From: Spongilla lacustris | Taxonomy: Eukaryota; Porifera; Demospongiae; Spongillida; Spongillidae | Reading direction: 5' to 3' | Assembly (NCBI GenBank): GCA_949361645.1 | Contig: OX442418.1 | Location: 7,252,876 to 7,316,875 of the forward strand | Length of the DNA stretch: 64,000 bases | Shown here: piece by piece, positions 45,580 to 56,405 of the stretch | Layout: each line of letters begins with the position of its first letter | Position numbering within the stretch: the first letter of the stretch is position 1 | Notes under the pieces: model-generated | Databases searched by the model: none | Told to the model about the DNA's origin: nothing | The model's input: the letters and a program-made list of their open reading frames with translations, nothing else | Made by a program: the position numbers and the translations under genes

Positions 45580-48500
45580 TAGGGCCGTGGGGGCTAGCCC
45601 CGTATGTGGGGACTGCTAAGTGAGAGCTAATGGTTCCATGGGCATGTGTGACTCCAGTTGATGGCTCCCCTAATATTGTGTGGGGTGCCGAATTCCTATT
45701 GCCGTGTGAGAGCTGGAGTCTCCACCAGCATGCATTATTGTGGGGGGCCCCCAACGACCCTGCAGAGGGTTTTAGCAGCTGGTGGCTCCCTCGTTGGACA
45801 GGTGCTAACTGGACTTGTTGTATGGGGCTATTAAGTTCACTTGCAATAATGCGTCTGTCCGCTTGTAGTGAGGGAGCTGACCCCTGGGCCAATAACTCAA
45901 CATGCAGTGAAGGGGCAGGAGGGCTGTGGGGGCGGGTCCCAGTGTGTAGGGTAGTTGCAGTGAGGACTAATGGTTCAAATGGTAGTGTTTGGAGAGGGGC
46001 GGGTGTATGTTCAGTGCATGTAGTTCATGGCTTTCCCTGAAATTTGGGGACTACTTGTAGTGCGATGGCTGGCATCTCCACTGGCATATACATATTGACC
46101 CCAGCTTATGTGGGCAGTGCAGGTCTGGTAACCCCATCTGTGAGAGAGCTGGTGGCTCTACTATTAGCAGTGTGTAGGCATTAAATGTAAGTTCACTTGT
46201 CTTGTGCGGCTGTTAAGTTCACTTGCAGTTATGGGGGATGGTGGTTCTAATGTGTGAGAATGGCTCCAGTGGTCCCATTGGCCCCTTGAACCTGCGGTAA
46301 ATGTTCACGGGTATGGTGCACTTGTAGTGATATGGCTGGTAATCTTGACTGATGAAACATGCAGTGAAGGATAGGTACATGTAGTGGGAGGTACTCCTGC
46401 TAAGTGAGGGCTAATGGTTCCATGGATAGCGGGGGGCTCCAGTTCATGGTTCCCCTAATATTGTGGGGGTTACCAATTCCAATTCCACTGTTGTGAGTTT
46501 CCACCAGCATGATTATTCTGGGGGCCCCAATGACCCTGGGGTGTTTAGCAGCTGGTGGCTCCTTAGCTGACAGACCAAGAACCGCTGGTGCTAACCGGAC
46601 CTGCAGTGTGGGGCCATTAAGTTCACTTGCATTAATGATTCCAATGATACTGTCCGCTTGCAGTGAGGGAGCTGACGCCATTGGTCCCTGGGCCGTATGT
46701 TGACTCAACGTGCAGTGAAGGACATGCAGGTAGTGCAGGGCAGGAGGCCTAATGGTTCCATTGGTAGTGTTTTGAGATGGGCAGGTGTACGTACAGTACA
46801 TGTAGTTCATGGGTTGTAGTGTGAGGGTTGGCATCTCCACTGGCATCATATACCTACTGACCCCAGCTTGTGTGGGCACCCCTGCTGGCATTGATCAAAT
46901 GCAGGGTCTGGTAACCCCATCTGTAACAGAGCTGGTGGCTCCACTACTTGCAGTGTGGAGTGTGGAGGCATTTACATTTAATGGAAATTCACTTGCATCG
47001 TGCGGCTGTTGAGTTCACTTGCAGTGATCAATGGGGGATGGTGGTTTTGATGTGTGACCATTGGCCCCTTGAACTTGCAGTGAATGGTCACTGGTATGGA
47101 CTGTACTTGTAGTGTGTGGGGGCTGCTAAGTGAGGGTGAAATGGTTCCATAGATAGTGGGGGCATGTGTGGCTCCAGTTCGTGGCTCCCTAAAATTGTGC
47201 GGGGTGCCATTTCCACTTGCAGTGTGACTCCATCCACCAGTATGCATTATTGTGGGACCCCCCAATGACCCCGGGGAGTTTAGCAGCTGGTGGCTTTCCT
47301 GCTGGCAGTCTGATAACTCCATCTGGAATATGGCTCCAATGGTGCTAACTGGAATGCAGTGTGGGCTTTTAAGTTCACTTGCATTAATAGTTACAATGTT
47401 ACCGTCTGTTTGCAGTGAGGGAGCTGACCCCATTTGTCCCTGAGCCGTTGACTCTACTTGCAGTGAAGGACTAGTAGTGGGCAGGAGGGCCGTGGGGGGC
47501 TGGTCCCAGTTTGTGGGGCACTTGCAGTGAAAGGGCGGGTGTACGTTCAGTGCATATGTAGTTCATGGCTTCCCCTGAAATTTGGGGACTGCTTAATCGC
47601 TTGTAGTGTGATGGCTGGCATCCCCATTGGCATCATACCTACATGTACATTGTATTGACCCCAGCTTGTGTGGGCACCCCTGCTGGCAGTGCAGGGTCTG
47701 GTAACCCCATCTGTAAGAGAGATGGTGGCTCCAGTACTTGCAGTGTGCGGGAGGTATTAAATGTTAGTTCACTTGTATCGTGTGGCTATTAAGTTCACTA
47801 GCATTAATGGTCCAATGATACTGTCCACTTGCAGTGAGGGAGCTGACCCCATTGGTCCAGATGGCTGGTCTCAGTGTGTGGAGCACTTGCAGTGTAGGCT
47901 TATGGTTTCACTGTTTGGAGAGGGGCGGGTGTATGTACAGTACTTTATGGGGACTACTTATAGAGTGAGGGCGGCATCTCCACTGGCATCTATTGACCCC
48001 TGCATGTGAGGGCTCCCCTACTGGCAGTGCAGGGTCTGGTAACCACATCCGTAAGAGAGCTGGTGGGGAGGTATTATTTTGAAAGTTTGCAAGGCTGTAG
48101 TGATGGGGACTGGTGGTTTTGCTGTGTGGGGATGGCGCCAATGGTCCCTTGAACTTGCAGAGAATAATCAATAGTGGGGGTGGGGAGGGGAGGGGGCTGG
48201 ACCAATGGGGTTCTGCTTACATGTACATGTAAGGCCATTTGCAGTGAGGGCTAATACATGTAGTTCCACTGGTAGTGTTGGGAGGGGGCATGTGTGACTT
48301 CCCTTGGTACATGTACATGTAGTTCATGGCTGCCCTGAAATTGTGAGGGCTGCCAACTCCATTTGCAGGGAGAGGGTTAGTATAAGTATCTCTACTTGTA
48401 CTGTGGAGGCTGACCCCATTGGTTAGTTGGTAGCTCCTGTGTAGGGTCTGATATGGGCGGGTGGTTCCATAGGTAGTGCGGGTTGGTGGCTCTGCATTGC

Positions 48501-49462
48501 ATCTGTTGGTTTTGCAGGGCTGCTGTCTGGACTTGCAATGGCCCATATGTGGGGGGCGGGGCCGGTGGTGATTTAGCGGCTGTTTACTTCCTACAACCAC
48601 CATCGTCAGTGGTATGACCGCCGTCACTACCGTTCTCGATCTCCCCATCCTCATCGAAAGTATCTTGAATATCTCGTCGTAACCGTACCGGCTCGAACTC
48701 GTCCGCCGATTGAACCTCTTACGAGCTTGTCTTCAGTGGACGTCGCTATGCATATCGTTTATCTACACAGATAATAACGAATATCAACTGTGACAGGGGC
48801 GATAGATTAAATACTTACCCAGCTAGCTAGCTAGCGCAGTATACATAGGTGTGGCTATAAGTTATCCAAGTCTCAGCCCACAGGAAGTAGTTGCATATTC
48901 ATGTAATTTGGTATGGAAGCGGTTCACGCACGTACAACGGCGCAATTCGAGCGGGAAACGTGTACCAACTTTGCGCCGCTGTATCTCCGTAACGGATGAC
49001 ATAAAAATTAACGAACAGAACAAATCGATAGGTATATGACCTCTCTACCTACAAACCGAATTTGAAGCGAATTGATTACTCCTACCTAAAGTTATGGTGG
49101 GTTTGAACCCGCTGGGGTATCGAACGTTGCAATACTGGCACGGAGCATATGCAAGGCCCCAAAATGTATTTTATTATAGAGCAATGGTGTAGTATGAAGT
49201 GTTGAAAATAGGAAGTTAATATCGTTTATCGTTCGGGAGTTATAGCGATTCAAACGCGAGGCATTTTTATAACTTTATATTTATATATGCGAAGTATCAT
49301 TTTCTCGGAAACTGTCCCAAATTATATTATAATTATAATTATATATATAATTGGGGGCCATTCTATCTAGAGTATGTGTTTGACATTGTGTTGTGTGTTT
49401 AAATTGTATATATTATATGTATACATGTATGTTTTAAATAATAAGAACATGTATTTTACATG

Positions 49463-49463
<1 letters not shown>

Positions 49464-49496
<33 letters not shown>
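49464..49496 (+). repeat. (AAT)n microsatellite at start of the retroelement array
   Basis: About 11 TAA units. The next insertion (49497 on) starts directly at its end. Similar tracts lie at about 50098-50114, 52160-52191, 56011-56043, 59218-59260, 60791-60840 and 63638-63660. Confidence 0.9.
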
Positions 49497-49542
49497 GACC
49501 GCTAGAAAAGCGTACGTCGCCACCTGTCACCAGGAAGAGAGC

Positions 49543-50004
49543 ATGCAGCTGGAGCTGAACTGTTACGTGGAGAATGGTGTTGTCATGGATCTTTCTCATG
49601 TTAAGTCCCGCTCAGAATTTGTTTCCATGATCGAGCAACTTGAGGTTTCAGTAGGATGGTTAGATACTGACCTAAAACCAGATCAGAAGTGGGAAGTTCC
49701 AGAAGATAGGCTGAGGGCTCTGGAGATGTTTCAGGTGGACTCAAGGAAACTGTCCAATTTGAAGATAGCATTGAAGAAATTTGATGAGTTGAATGGTGAC
49801 AAGGCCAATGGATGCAACTCGGGAATGGCTACGAAAAGTGAGGGACCTCCCTCTCAGATTAGGGCCACACAAGAGGCTGTCCATTCGGAGGCTGCTTCTG
49901 AAGACAAAGTGGATCACTTACTAAAACCACTGACGTTGGATGAAGCTAGACCGCAAGCTCTATCAAAGAATAGGCGTAGGAAATTGGAGCGAAAGTGGGT
50001 GTAG
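49543..50004 (+). CDS. Unidentified 153-codon frame bounded by (AAT)n tracts
   Basis: The frame is open from about 49501 and has an ATG at 49543. The product is acidic, then Lys/Arg-rich at the end (KNRRRKLERKW). I do not recognise it. It starts right after an (AAT)n tract and ends 30-40 bp before an A-rich (AAAT)n/(AAT)n tail, just as the neighbouring retroelement copies do. It may be the tail of an unrelated retroelement, or a host mRNA copied into the site by the same machinery. There is no catalytic motif. Confidence 0.4.
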   Translation: MQLELNCYVENGVVMDLSHVKSRSEFVSMIEQLEVSVGWLDTDLKPDQKWEVPEDRLRALEMFQVDSRKLSNLKIALKKFDELNGDKANGCNSGMATKSEGPPSQIRATQEAVHSEAASEDKVDHLLKPLTLDEARPQALSKNRRRKLERKWV

Positions 50005-50114
50005 ACTCAGGGATTTGATGTCTGATTATTAAGTATATTATTAAAAAAATAAATAAATAAATAAATAATAATATTTTGTGTACTCTTCTTATTACTGTCA
50101 ATAATAATAATAAT

Positions 50115-52135
50115 ACGCCCTATTGCTGTTGGATGTACCCTTCGTCGTCTTGTTGCCAAATGTGCAGGAAGTAAAGTGATGAAGGAGATGGGGGAATTAC
50201 TTTTTCCAAAGCAGTTGGGGTATGCAATAAAGAGGGGAATTGAAATTGCCATACATTCTGCGCGAGTTTATCTATCCAACCTGCCCCATGATCATTTGAT
50301 TCTTAAACTTGATTTTAAGAATGCATTTAATACTATCCGCAGGGATAAGATGCTCCTGGCAGTTAAAGATCTTGCCCCTAGTTTGCTTCCTTTTGTCCAT
50401 TCTTGTTTTGGGGAACAGAAGTTATTCAGTCGTCAGAAGGGGTGCAGCAGGGTGACCCTCTCGGACCTCTGCTTTTTTGTCTCACAATCCACAACATGTG
50501 CTCTCAATTAAAATCTGAGTTGCGCATGTTCTACTTGGATGATGGAACCCTTGGTGGAACCTTAACTGATGTGCTTCAAGACCTCCAGTTAATCACCAAG
50601 GAAGCACATTCATTGGGTCTACAACTTAATTATGGAAAATCAGAGATCATCAGCAACAACACCACCATAATACAAGCAATGCTGACTGCAGTCCCTGGAC
50701 TGCAAGTTACAGAACCAAAGTGCACCACACTTCTGGGTACTCCCCTTGGTGATATTGCTTCAATATCTACTGCTATCTGTGCAAAAATAGTTTTTTTGAA
50801 AAAAATGGGTGAAAGGTTGTGCAATTTAGATGCACATGATGCTCTGCTATTGCTGCGTCACTCATTTGCAATACCCAAGCTTCTAAATATTTTGCGCACC
50901 TCTCCCTGTTTCCTTTCAGAGAAACTTGTTGATTTCGATGACCTTTTGCAATCCATCCTAAGCAGCACTTTAAATATCTCTCTTGGAATTAATGATCCAG
51001 CCTGGACACAAGCTCAGCTTCCTATAAAGCTTGGCGGCCTTGGTATTCGGAGTGCGTGTCAGCTTGCACCTTCAGCCTTCCTGGCTTCAGCTGCTGGCAC
51101 CTCTGATACATTGAAGAGCATGCTCCCTGCATCTCTACACAATGCCTCCATCCCTGATGTTGAGTCTGCACTTTCCCACTGGTCCCAAAGAAACAACACA
51201 GCCCCACCTGTACCTCCTGCTTCTTGTTTTCAAAAAGCTTGGGATCTACCAAAAATGCAGTTGGTAGCTCAAGGTCTGCTGGCCAATGCTGATAGTCCAT
51301 CTTCCCGTGCTCGTCTTCTTGCTGCATCCACACCAGAGTCAGGAAAATGGCTAAATGCATTCCCTATATCCTCCATAGGCCTGAGAATGGATAACTCCAC
51401 CATCCGAATTGCAGTTGGGCTCAGACTTGGTGTTCCCTTGTGCCATTCACACACTTTTCGCCATTGTGGTTCTCACGTGAATGACCTTGCTACTCATGGC
51501 CTAAGCTGTAGATGGAGTGAAAGTCGCCACTCCAGGCATTCTAGCTTAAACGACATCATCCACAGAGCACTGTCAGCTACAAAAATACCTGCTGGTTTGG
51601 AGCCTTCTGGAGTAGCTAGATCTGATGGTAAAAGGCCAGATGGAATTTCAATGGTTCCCTGGAAAGAGGGGAAACTCCTTGTGTGGGATGCTACATGCAG
51701 AGACACCTTGGCACCATCATATCTCTCCACTGCTGAAAGAGGCCCAGGATTGGTAGCAGCAGAGGCTGAATCTCAAAAGAGGAAGAAGTATTCCTCTCTT
51801 GGAGCTAAGTACTTCTTTGTTCCCATAGCATGTGAGTCTCTTGGTGTGTTTGGTGCTGAAACATTGTCCTTTCTTAAGGACCTTGGCCATCATGTGCACA
51901 AAACCACTGGAGACTCACAATCCTACCAATTCTTACTCCAGTGCCTTTCTGTGGCAATCCAGAGAGGAAATTCCACTTCCGTCTTGGGAACATTAAGTTC
52001 CTTTGATGGTTTAGATGACTTTTAGTTCTGTGTGTGAGTACATTGTATATGTTAGGTTGTGTTGTTGTTAGCCTTATATGTTAGTTTATCATGTATGTTA
52101 GTTTATCATGTATGTTAGTTTATATTATAAAAAAT
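50115..52135 (+). mobile_element. 5'-truncated R2-like non-LTR retrotransposon, type A
   Basis: Coding homology starts at 50116 with RPIAVGCTLRRLVAKC, directly after (AAT)n, and stops at 52025. RT motifs seen: LKLDFKNAFN, then GVQQGDPLGPLLF, then FYLDDGTL. A one-base shift near 50433 separates the first part (frame from 50176) from the rest (frame from 50403), so the copy is broken. The C-terminal part has a Cys/His cluster (HCGSH, HGLSC) and RPDGIS followed by LLVWDATC, the PD-(D/E)XK-like nuclease of the R2/R4 group. A 3' UTR and (AAATA)n tail follow. The element copies RNA into DNA at a nick made by its own nuclease. Confidence 0.8.
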
Positions 52136-52158
52136 AAAAATAAAAAATAAAAAAATTA

Positions 52159-52191
<33 letters not shown>

Positions 52192-52192
<1 letters not shown>

Positions 52193-55100
52193 TGGCGGCA
52201 AGTAGCTCCGGGTGCGGAGCTAGTTTGGCTTCTGGAAGATCTAAGAAGTCAAAGTGCTGCCCTTGCAACGGACGTAACGCCCGTTGCAAGTCTTGCATTT
52301 GTTGTAGGTCAGAGCGTGCTTGTGTCAATTGCCTTCCTTCGAAGCGCAGCTGCTGCTCTAATTCAAATTCAAATTCTACTCAAGAGCTAGAGTCAGAGCG
52401 GTCACGTAATTTGCATTCCGTGGCTTCTCTTTCCTTTTCAACGCCAACTCCATCAGATCTACGGCTACATGTCATCCTAAAGTGAATTCACTACCATCGC
52501 TGCGACCACAAGTAGATTCACCAAATCCGCTGGTGGTGACAACGTCACAACAGGCTTCTGGAAGATCTAAGAAGTCAAACTGCTGCCCTTGCAATGGACG
52601 TAACGCCCGTTGCAAGTCTTGCATTTGTTGTAGGTCAGAGCGTGCTTGTGTCAATTGCCTTCCTTCGAAGCGCAGCTGCTGCTCTAATTCAAATTCAAAT
52701 TCTACTCAAGAGCCAGAGTCAGAGCGGTCACGTAATTCGCATTCCGTGGCTTCTCTTTCCTTTTCAACGCCAACTCCATCTACGGCTACATGTCATCCTA
52801 ACGTGAGTTCACTACCATCGCTGCGACCACAAGTAGATTCACCAAATCCGCTGGTGGTGACAACGTCACAACTTGCACAAGATCACTCACAACTGCCAAA
52901 ACCTATCCTCCCATCTCCACAACACAACTCACCTCGTAACACCCTTTCAAATGAACAGGTACATTTACCTACAACACATATGCATATTGATCTTGATCCC
53001 CATAAGGAGCCTTGCATTGTAGAGGGATGTAATGAGCATATTGCCCCAACTATGTGGCTTATTCATATGACTAATCATGCCAAGGGTGTTCTTCCAGGAG
53101 CAGTTCCCACTTCATGGCTGCGGGAACAGTCCCGTTACATCTGTCCTAACTGCAGTTCCCTTGTTGCTAATTCTCATTCTGTTTCCCATTCCAGGAAGTG
53201 CCCTTCTGTGGCCTCCTGTAGTCAGACTCAGTCACATGACATCAAGGTGGTGCCTTGCTCTATCTCACATCAAGCCACTTTGCCCTGTCTTCAAGACATT
53301 TGTAGTTTGCGGCACCCCACTATTCGGTTTGTTCCTTCAAAAGCCAGGCCAGCATTTGCACGTGCTCTATCATCTGTTCTGAAGGAAATACTGGCAGAGA
53401 ACTCTGTTGATGCTTGGACTAAATTGCTAATGCTTCCAAAATGTGTTCTCCCCACCGCCAAGCGTGGTGGTCGGCATAATAAGCCCATCCCTATTGATAC
53501 TCTGTGTGGTTTGTGGCTGAAAGGCAACCTTTGCGAGTTGTGGCATCTTGCACAGACTCGTGTTGCAATGTCTAAACAGTCCAAAAGAGTGTCACCAAAC
53601 AAAGTGGTGGCTTCTGCAATGTCACTGGCCAAAGATGGTCTCTATGGCAAAGCATGTCAGATGCTAACATCTCAGGGCATAGCACCAAATGATGATAACA
53701 CCTGGAATCTCCTGATTTCCAAGCATCCCCAAGGTGACTGTCCATCAATCCCTGCTGCTCCACCAGCAGTAGAAGCAGTGTTACCACCAAATTTTAACAT
53801 CATCCCTGTTCTGAGATCTTTCTCCAAGCTAACAGGAGCAGGCCCCACAGGCATGCGTATTCAACACCTGATCGATGCAGCTGAAGTCCCACTATCATGC
53901 TCAATTCAACAATCTTTAAAAGCAGTTGTCAACATCCTTGCTGCTGGTAGAGCTCCACCCATGATATCAGCCTTCCTAGCCGGAGGTAACCTCACAGCGT
54001 TGGTGAAGTCTAAGCAAGGTTGTACTATGGATATTCGCCCTATCGCGGTGGGAGAAGCCCTCCGCCGTCTTACTGGGAAGTGTCTGTGTGCACTAGTGAG
54101 GGCTAAGGCTTCTGAATTTTTCCAACCATACCAGTTTGGGGTGGCATGTCCTATGGGAGCAGAAAAGGTTGCACACGGTCTGAGGGCATCTATGGAAGAG
54201 CACTGGTCAGAAGAGAACTTTACAGTGATGAAAGTGGATATGAAGAATGCCTTTAATATGGTGTCCCGTCAGGCTCTCCTCTCGGAGTGTGCCAAGCACT
54301 TCCCTGAGCTCTACCCATGGGCTCATTGGTGTTATAGCCAGCATCCATTTCTGTGGCATGAAATGGGGAATTTGGCATCAGAGTGTGGTGTCCAACAAGG
54401 GGACCCACTTGGCTCCCTCTTGTTCTCTTTGGTGTTGAATATTCTGGTGGCTGAGATTGCATCTGATGCAGGCTGTGCCCATCTCTTGTACCATGCTTGG
54501 TACATGGATGATGGGGTTGTGGCTGGTGTCAGCACAGAGGTAAGAAGAGTACTTGCCATTCTAGAAAAAAAGGGTCCTTCCTTGGGCCTCCATATCAACA
54601 TACCTAAGTGTGAAGTTTTTTGTTGTGGTGACCTAAGCCTATTCCCATCATCAATGAAGCAGTCACACCAGCCCAACCTTGAAATCTTAGGGATTCCCAT
54701 TGGTGACCTTGACTTTTGTACCAGCTATATTTCACAGAAGCACAACTTAGCTAAACAACTCATGCTACAGCTTGAGGAAGTAGGCTCACATGACCCTCAA
54801 GTAGCATTGATGCTCCTCCGCACTTGTAGTGGCTTCTGTAAATTAGCTCATCTGGCTCGGGCAACACCACCATCCCTCTCTCTCAAGGCACTTGTGCTTT
54901 TTGACATAGACATTAGAAACTGCCTTTCACAGAGTACATCAGTCGACATGACAGACCTCTCCTGGAAACAGGCCCAGCTGAGCCTCAGTAAAGGTGGCTT
55001 AGGTCTGCGGTCTCTTGTGCTTCATGCACCAGCCGCTTACATTGCCTCTGTTTGTTCATCAGGGTTTGGCCACCAATCACACACCCACCTTGCCCACGCA

Positions 55101-55970
55101 GTTGAGATATTTAACACTTGTGTTGCTCCTTCTGATTTAATTTCTCTGGATTCCATCTTAACTTCCCCTTTGAGGCAAAAGGCTCTATCCTCAAAATTGG
55201 ATGATTTTCAATTCCATGCCCTTTTCAACGTGTCATCAGTGGCGGATAGGGCACGCCTTCTATCCATCTCTGCCCCTCATTCTTCCTCGTGGCTTTCAGT
55301 TGTCCCCTCAGAAGGTCTAGGCCTCCACTTTGAGCCAAACCAGTACCATGTTGCTCTCAAATGGTGGCTTGGCTTAGACACTTCAGGTAGCTCACAGTGT
55401 TCCCTTTGCCCAGATTCCATCCTAGATCCCCTAGGCCACCATGCTACCACATGCAAACGAGGGGGAGATGTTGTACATCGTCATAACTTGTTGAGGGATG
55501 TTTTTGCTGATTCTTGTCGTTTGGCACACCTAAGTGTCAAAGTTAAAGTAGGAAATAACCTAACTCCAGATCATGACCACACAAGACCGGCGGATGTTCT
55601 TGTCCACAACTGGTCACAAGGCAAGCCTGCAGCTTTTGACTTTTCAGTTACCTCACCGCTTAATTCACTTAATTTGTCGGAAGCGGGAGTATCTTCAGGA
55701 GTAGCTGCTGAGGCCTCTGAGATAAGAAAGCATAACCGCAATGATGGCAAGTGTGAGGATTTAGGATGGGCTTGTATCCCCTTGGTTGTTGAGACCTATG
55801 GTGCGTGGGGTCAAGAGGCTGTGAAGAGTTTTGCTCAGTTGGCATCGCGGCTAGCAATCACCTGCTCCAAGCCAAAGTCTGTCGTCATTCATGACCTGTA
55901 TGGCAGACTTAACACCTGCCTTGTAAAATCAGTGGCATCGGCCATCCTTAGTAGGATCGAGCCCCTTTGA
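52192..55970 (+). CDS. Near-complete R2-like retrotransposon polyprotein, type G (one frameshift)
   Basis: The first ATG (52192) directly follows (AAT)n. A Cys-rich zinc-binding-like domain appears twice. A 5-bp insertion in the first copy (about 52458-52462) breaks the frame, which resumes openly from 52482 for 1,162 codons. Numbered from there: a C2H2 finger (C178, C183, H195, H199); a CCHC finger (C221, C224, H236, C240); the RT with RPIAVGEALRRL, VKVDMKNAFN, GVQQGDPLGS (from 636) and YMDDG (674-678); a CxxC...H...C cluster with CSLCPDS (C973) and DPLGHHATTC; and the nuclease with RPAD (1035-1038) and FDFSV (D1053). N-terminal fingers, a central RT and a C-terminal restriction-like nuclease are the plan of the R2/R4/NeSL groups. 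The large intact frame suggests a young copy. Activity would need a functional N-terminus, which the frameshift removes. Confidence 0.85.
52231..52877 (+). repeat. Tandem duplication of the Cys-rich N-terminal domain
   Basis: A unit at 52231-52556 is repeated at 52557-52877, with over 95% identity by eye. Both code for CCPCNGRNARCKSCICC and the following Cys-rich stretch plus a Ser-rich linker. The offset of 326 bp becomes 321 (a multiple of three) if the 5-bp AGATC-type insertion in the first copy is discounted. The duplication was therefore originally in frame. Confidence 0.85.
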
Positions 55971-56054
55971 ACTGTTTTTGTGTTACATGCCTGCTATATT
56001 ATGTATCTGCTAATAACAATAATAATAATAATAATAATAATAATTAAAAAAATA

Positions 56055-56400
56055 AAGCTAAATACTTCTTTGTTCCCATAGCATGTGAGTCTCTTGGTGT
56101 GTTTGGTGCTGAAACATTGTCCTTTCTTAAGGACCTTGGCCATCGTCTGCACAAAACCACTGGAGACTCACAATCCTACCAATTCTTACTCCAGCGCCTT
56201 TCTGTGGCAATCCAGAGAGGAAATTCCATCTCCGTCTTGGGAACATTAAGTTCCTTTGATGGTTTAGATGACTTTTAGTTCTGTGTGTGAGTGATCGAGT
56301 GTGTTAGTGTGCCAGTACATTGTATATGTTAGGTTGTGTTGTTGTTAGCCATATTATAACACTTTATCGAAAAAAAAATATAATAAAATTTTTTTTTTTA
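56055..56400 (+). mobile_element. 3' fragment of the A-type R2-like element, copy 2
   Basis: Nearly identical to the end of the element at 50115-52135 (from about 51803) and to 37928-38362. It starts just after the (AAT)n tail of the preceding element, and ends in an A/T-rich tail. Only the last ~70 codons and the 3' UTR are present. Confidence 0.8.
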
Positions 56401-56405
56401 AAAAA

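Larger units (their letters stand above)
39211..49319. mobile_element. ~10.1-kb composite palindromic element
   Basis: The termini TGGGACAGTTTCCGAG and its exact complement bound the unit. The left arm (39211 to about 42415) is the reverse complement of the right arm (about 46145-49319), ~3.2 kb each, with a few indels. Each arm has an AT-rich outer ~600 bp with the conserved sub-terminal block, then GC-rich degenerate repeats like those at 1-4240. The middle (42416-46144) holds two further palindromes. No transposase or other protein is recognisable; open frames in the arms are repeat-derived. This could be a very large foldback transposon or several nested ones. Confidence 0.75.

Noticed and set aside
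40365..48171. Open frames up to 219 codons in the palindrome arms
   Set aside because: The same peptides appear in mirror position on the other strand because the DNA is an inverted repeat. They have no family match or codon bias.
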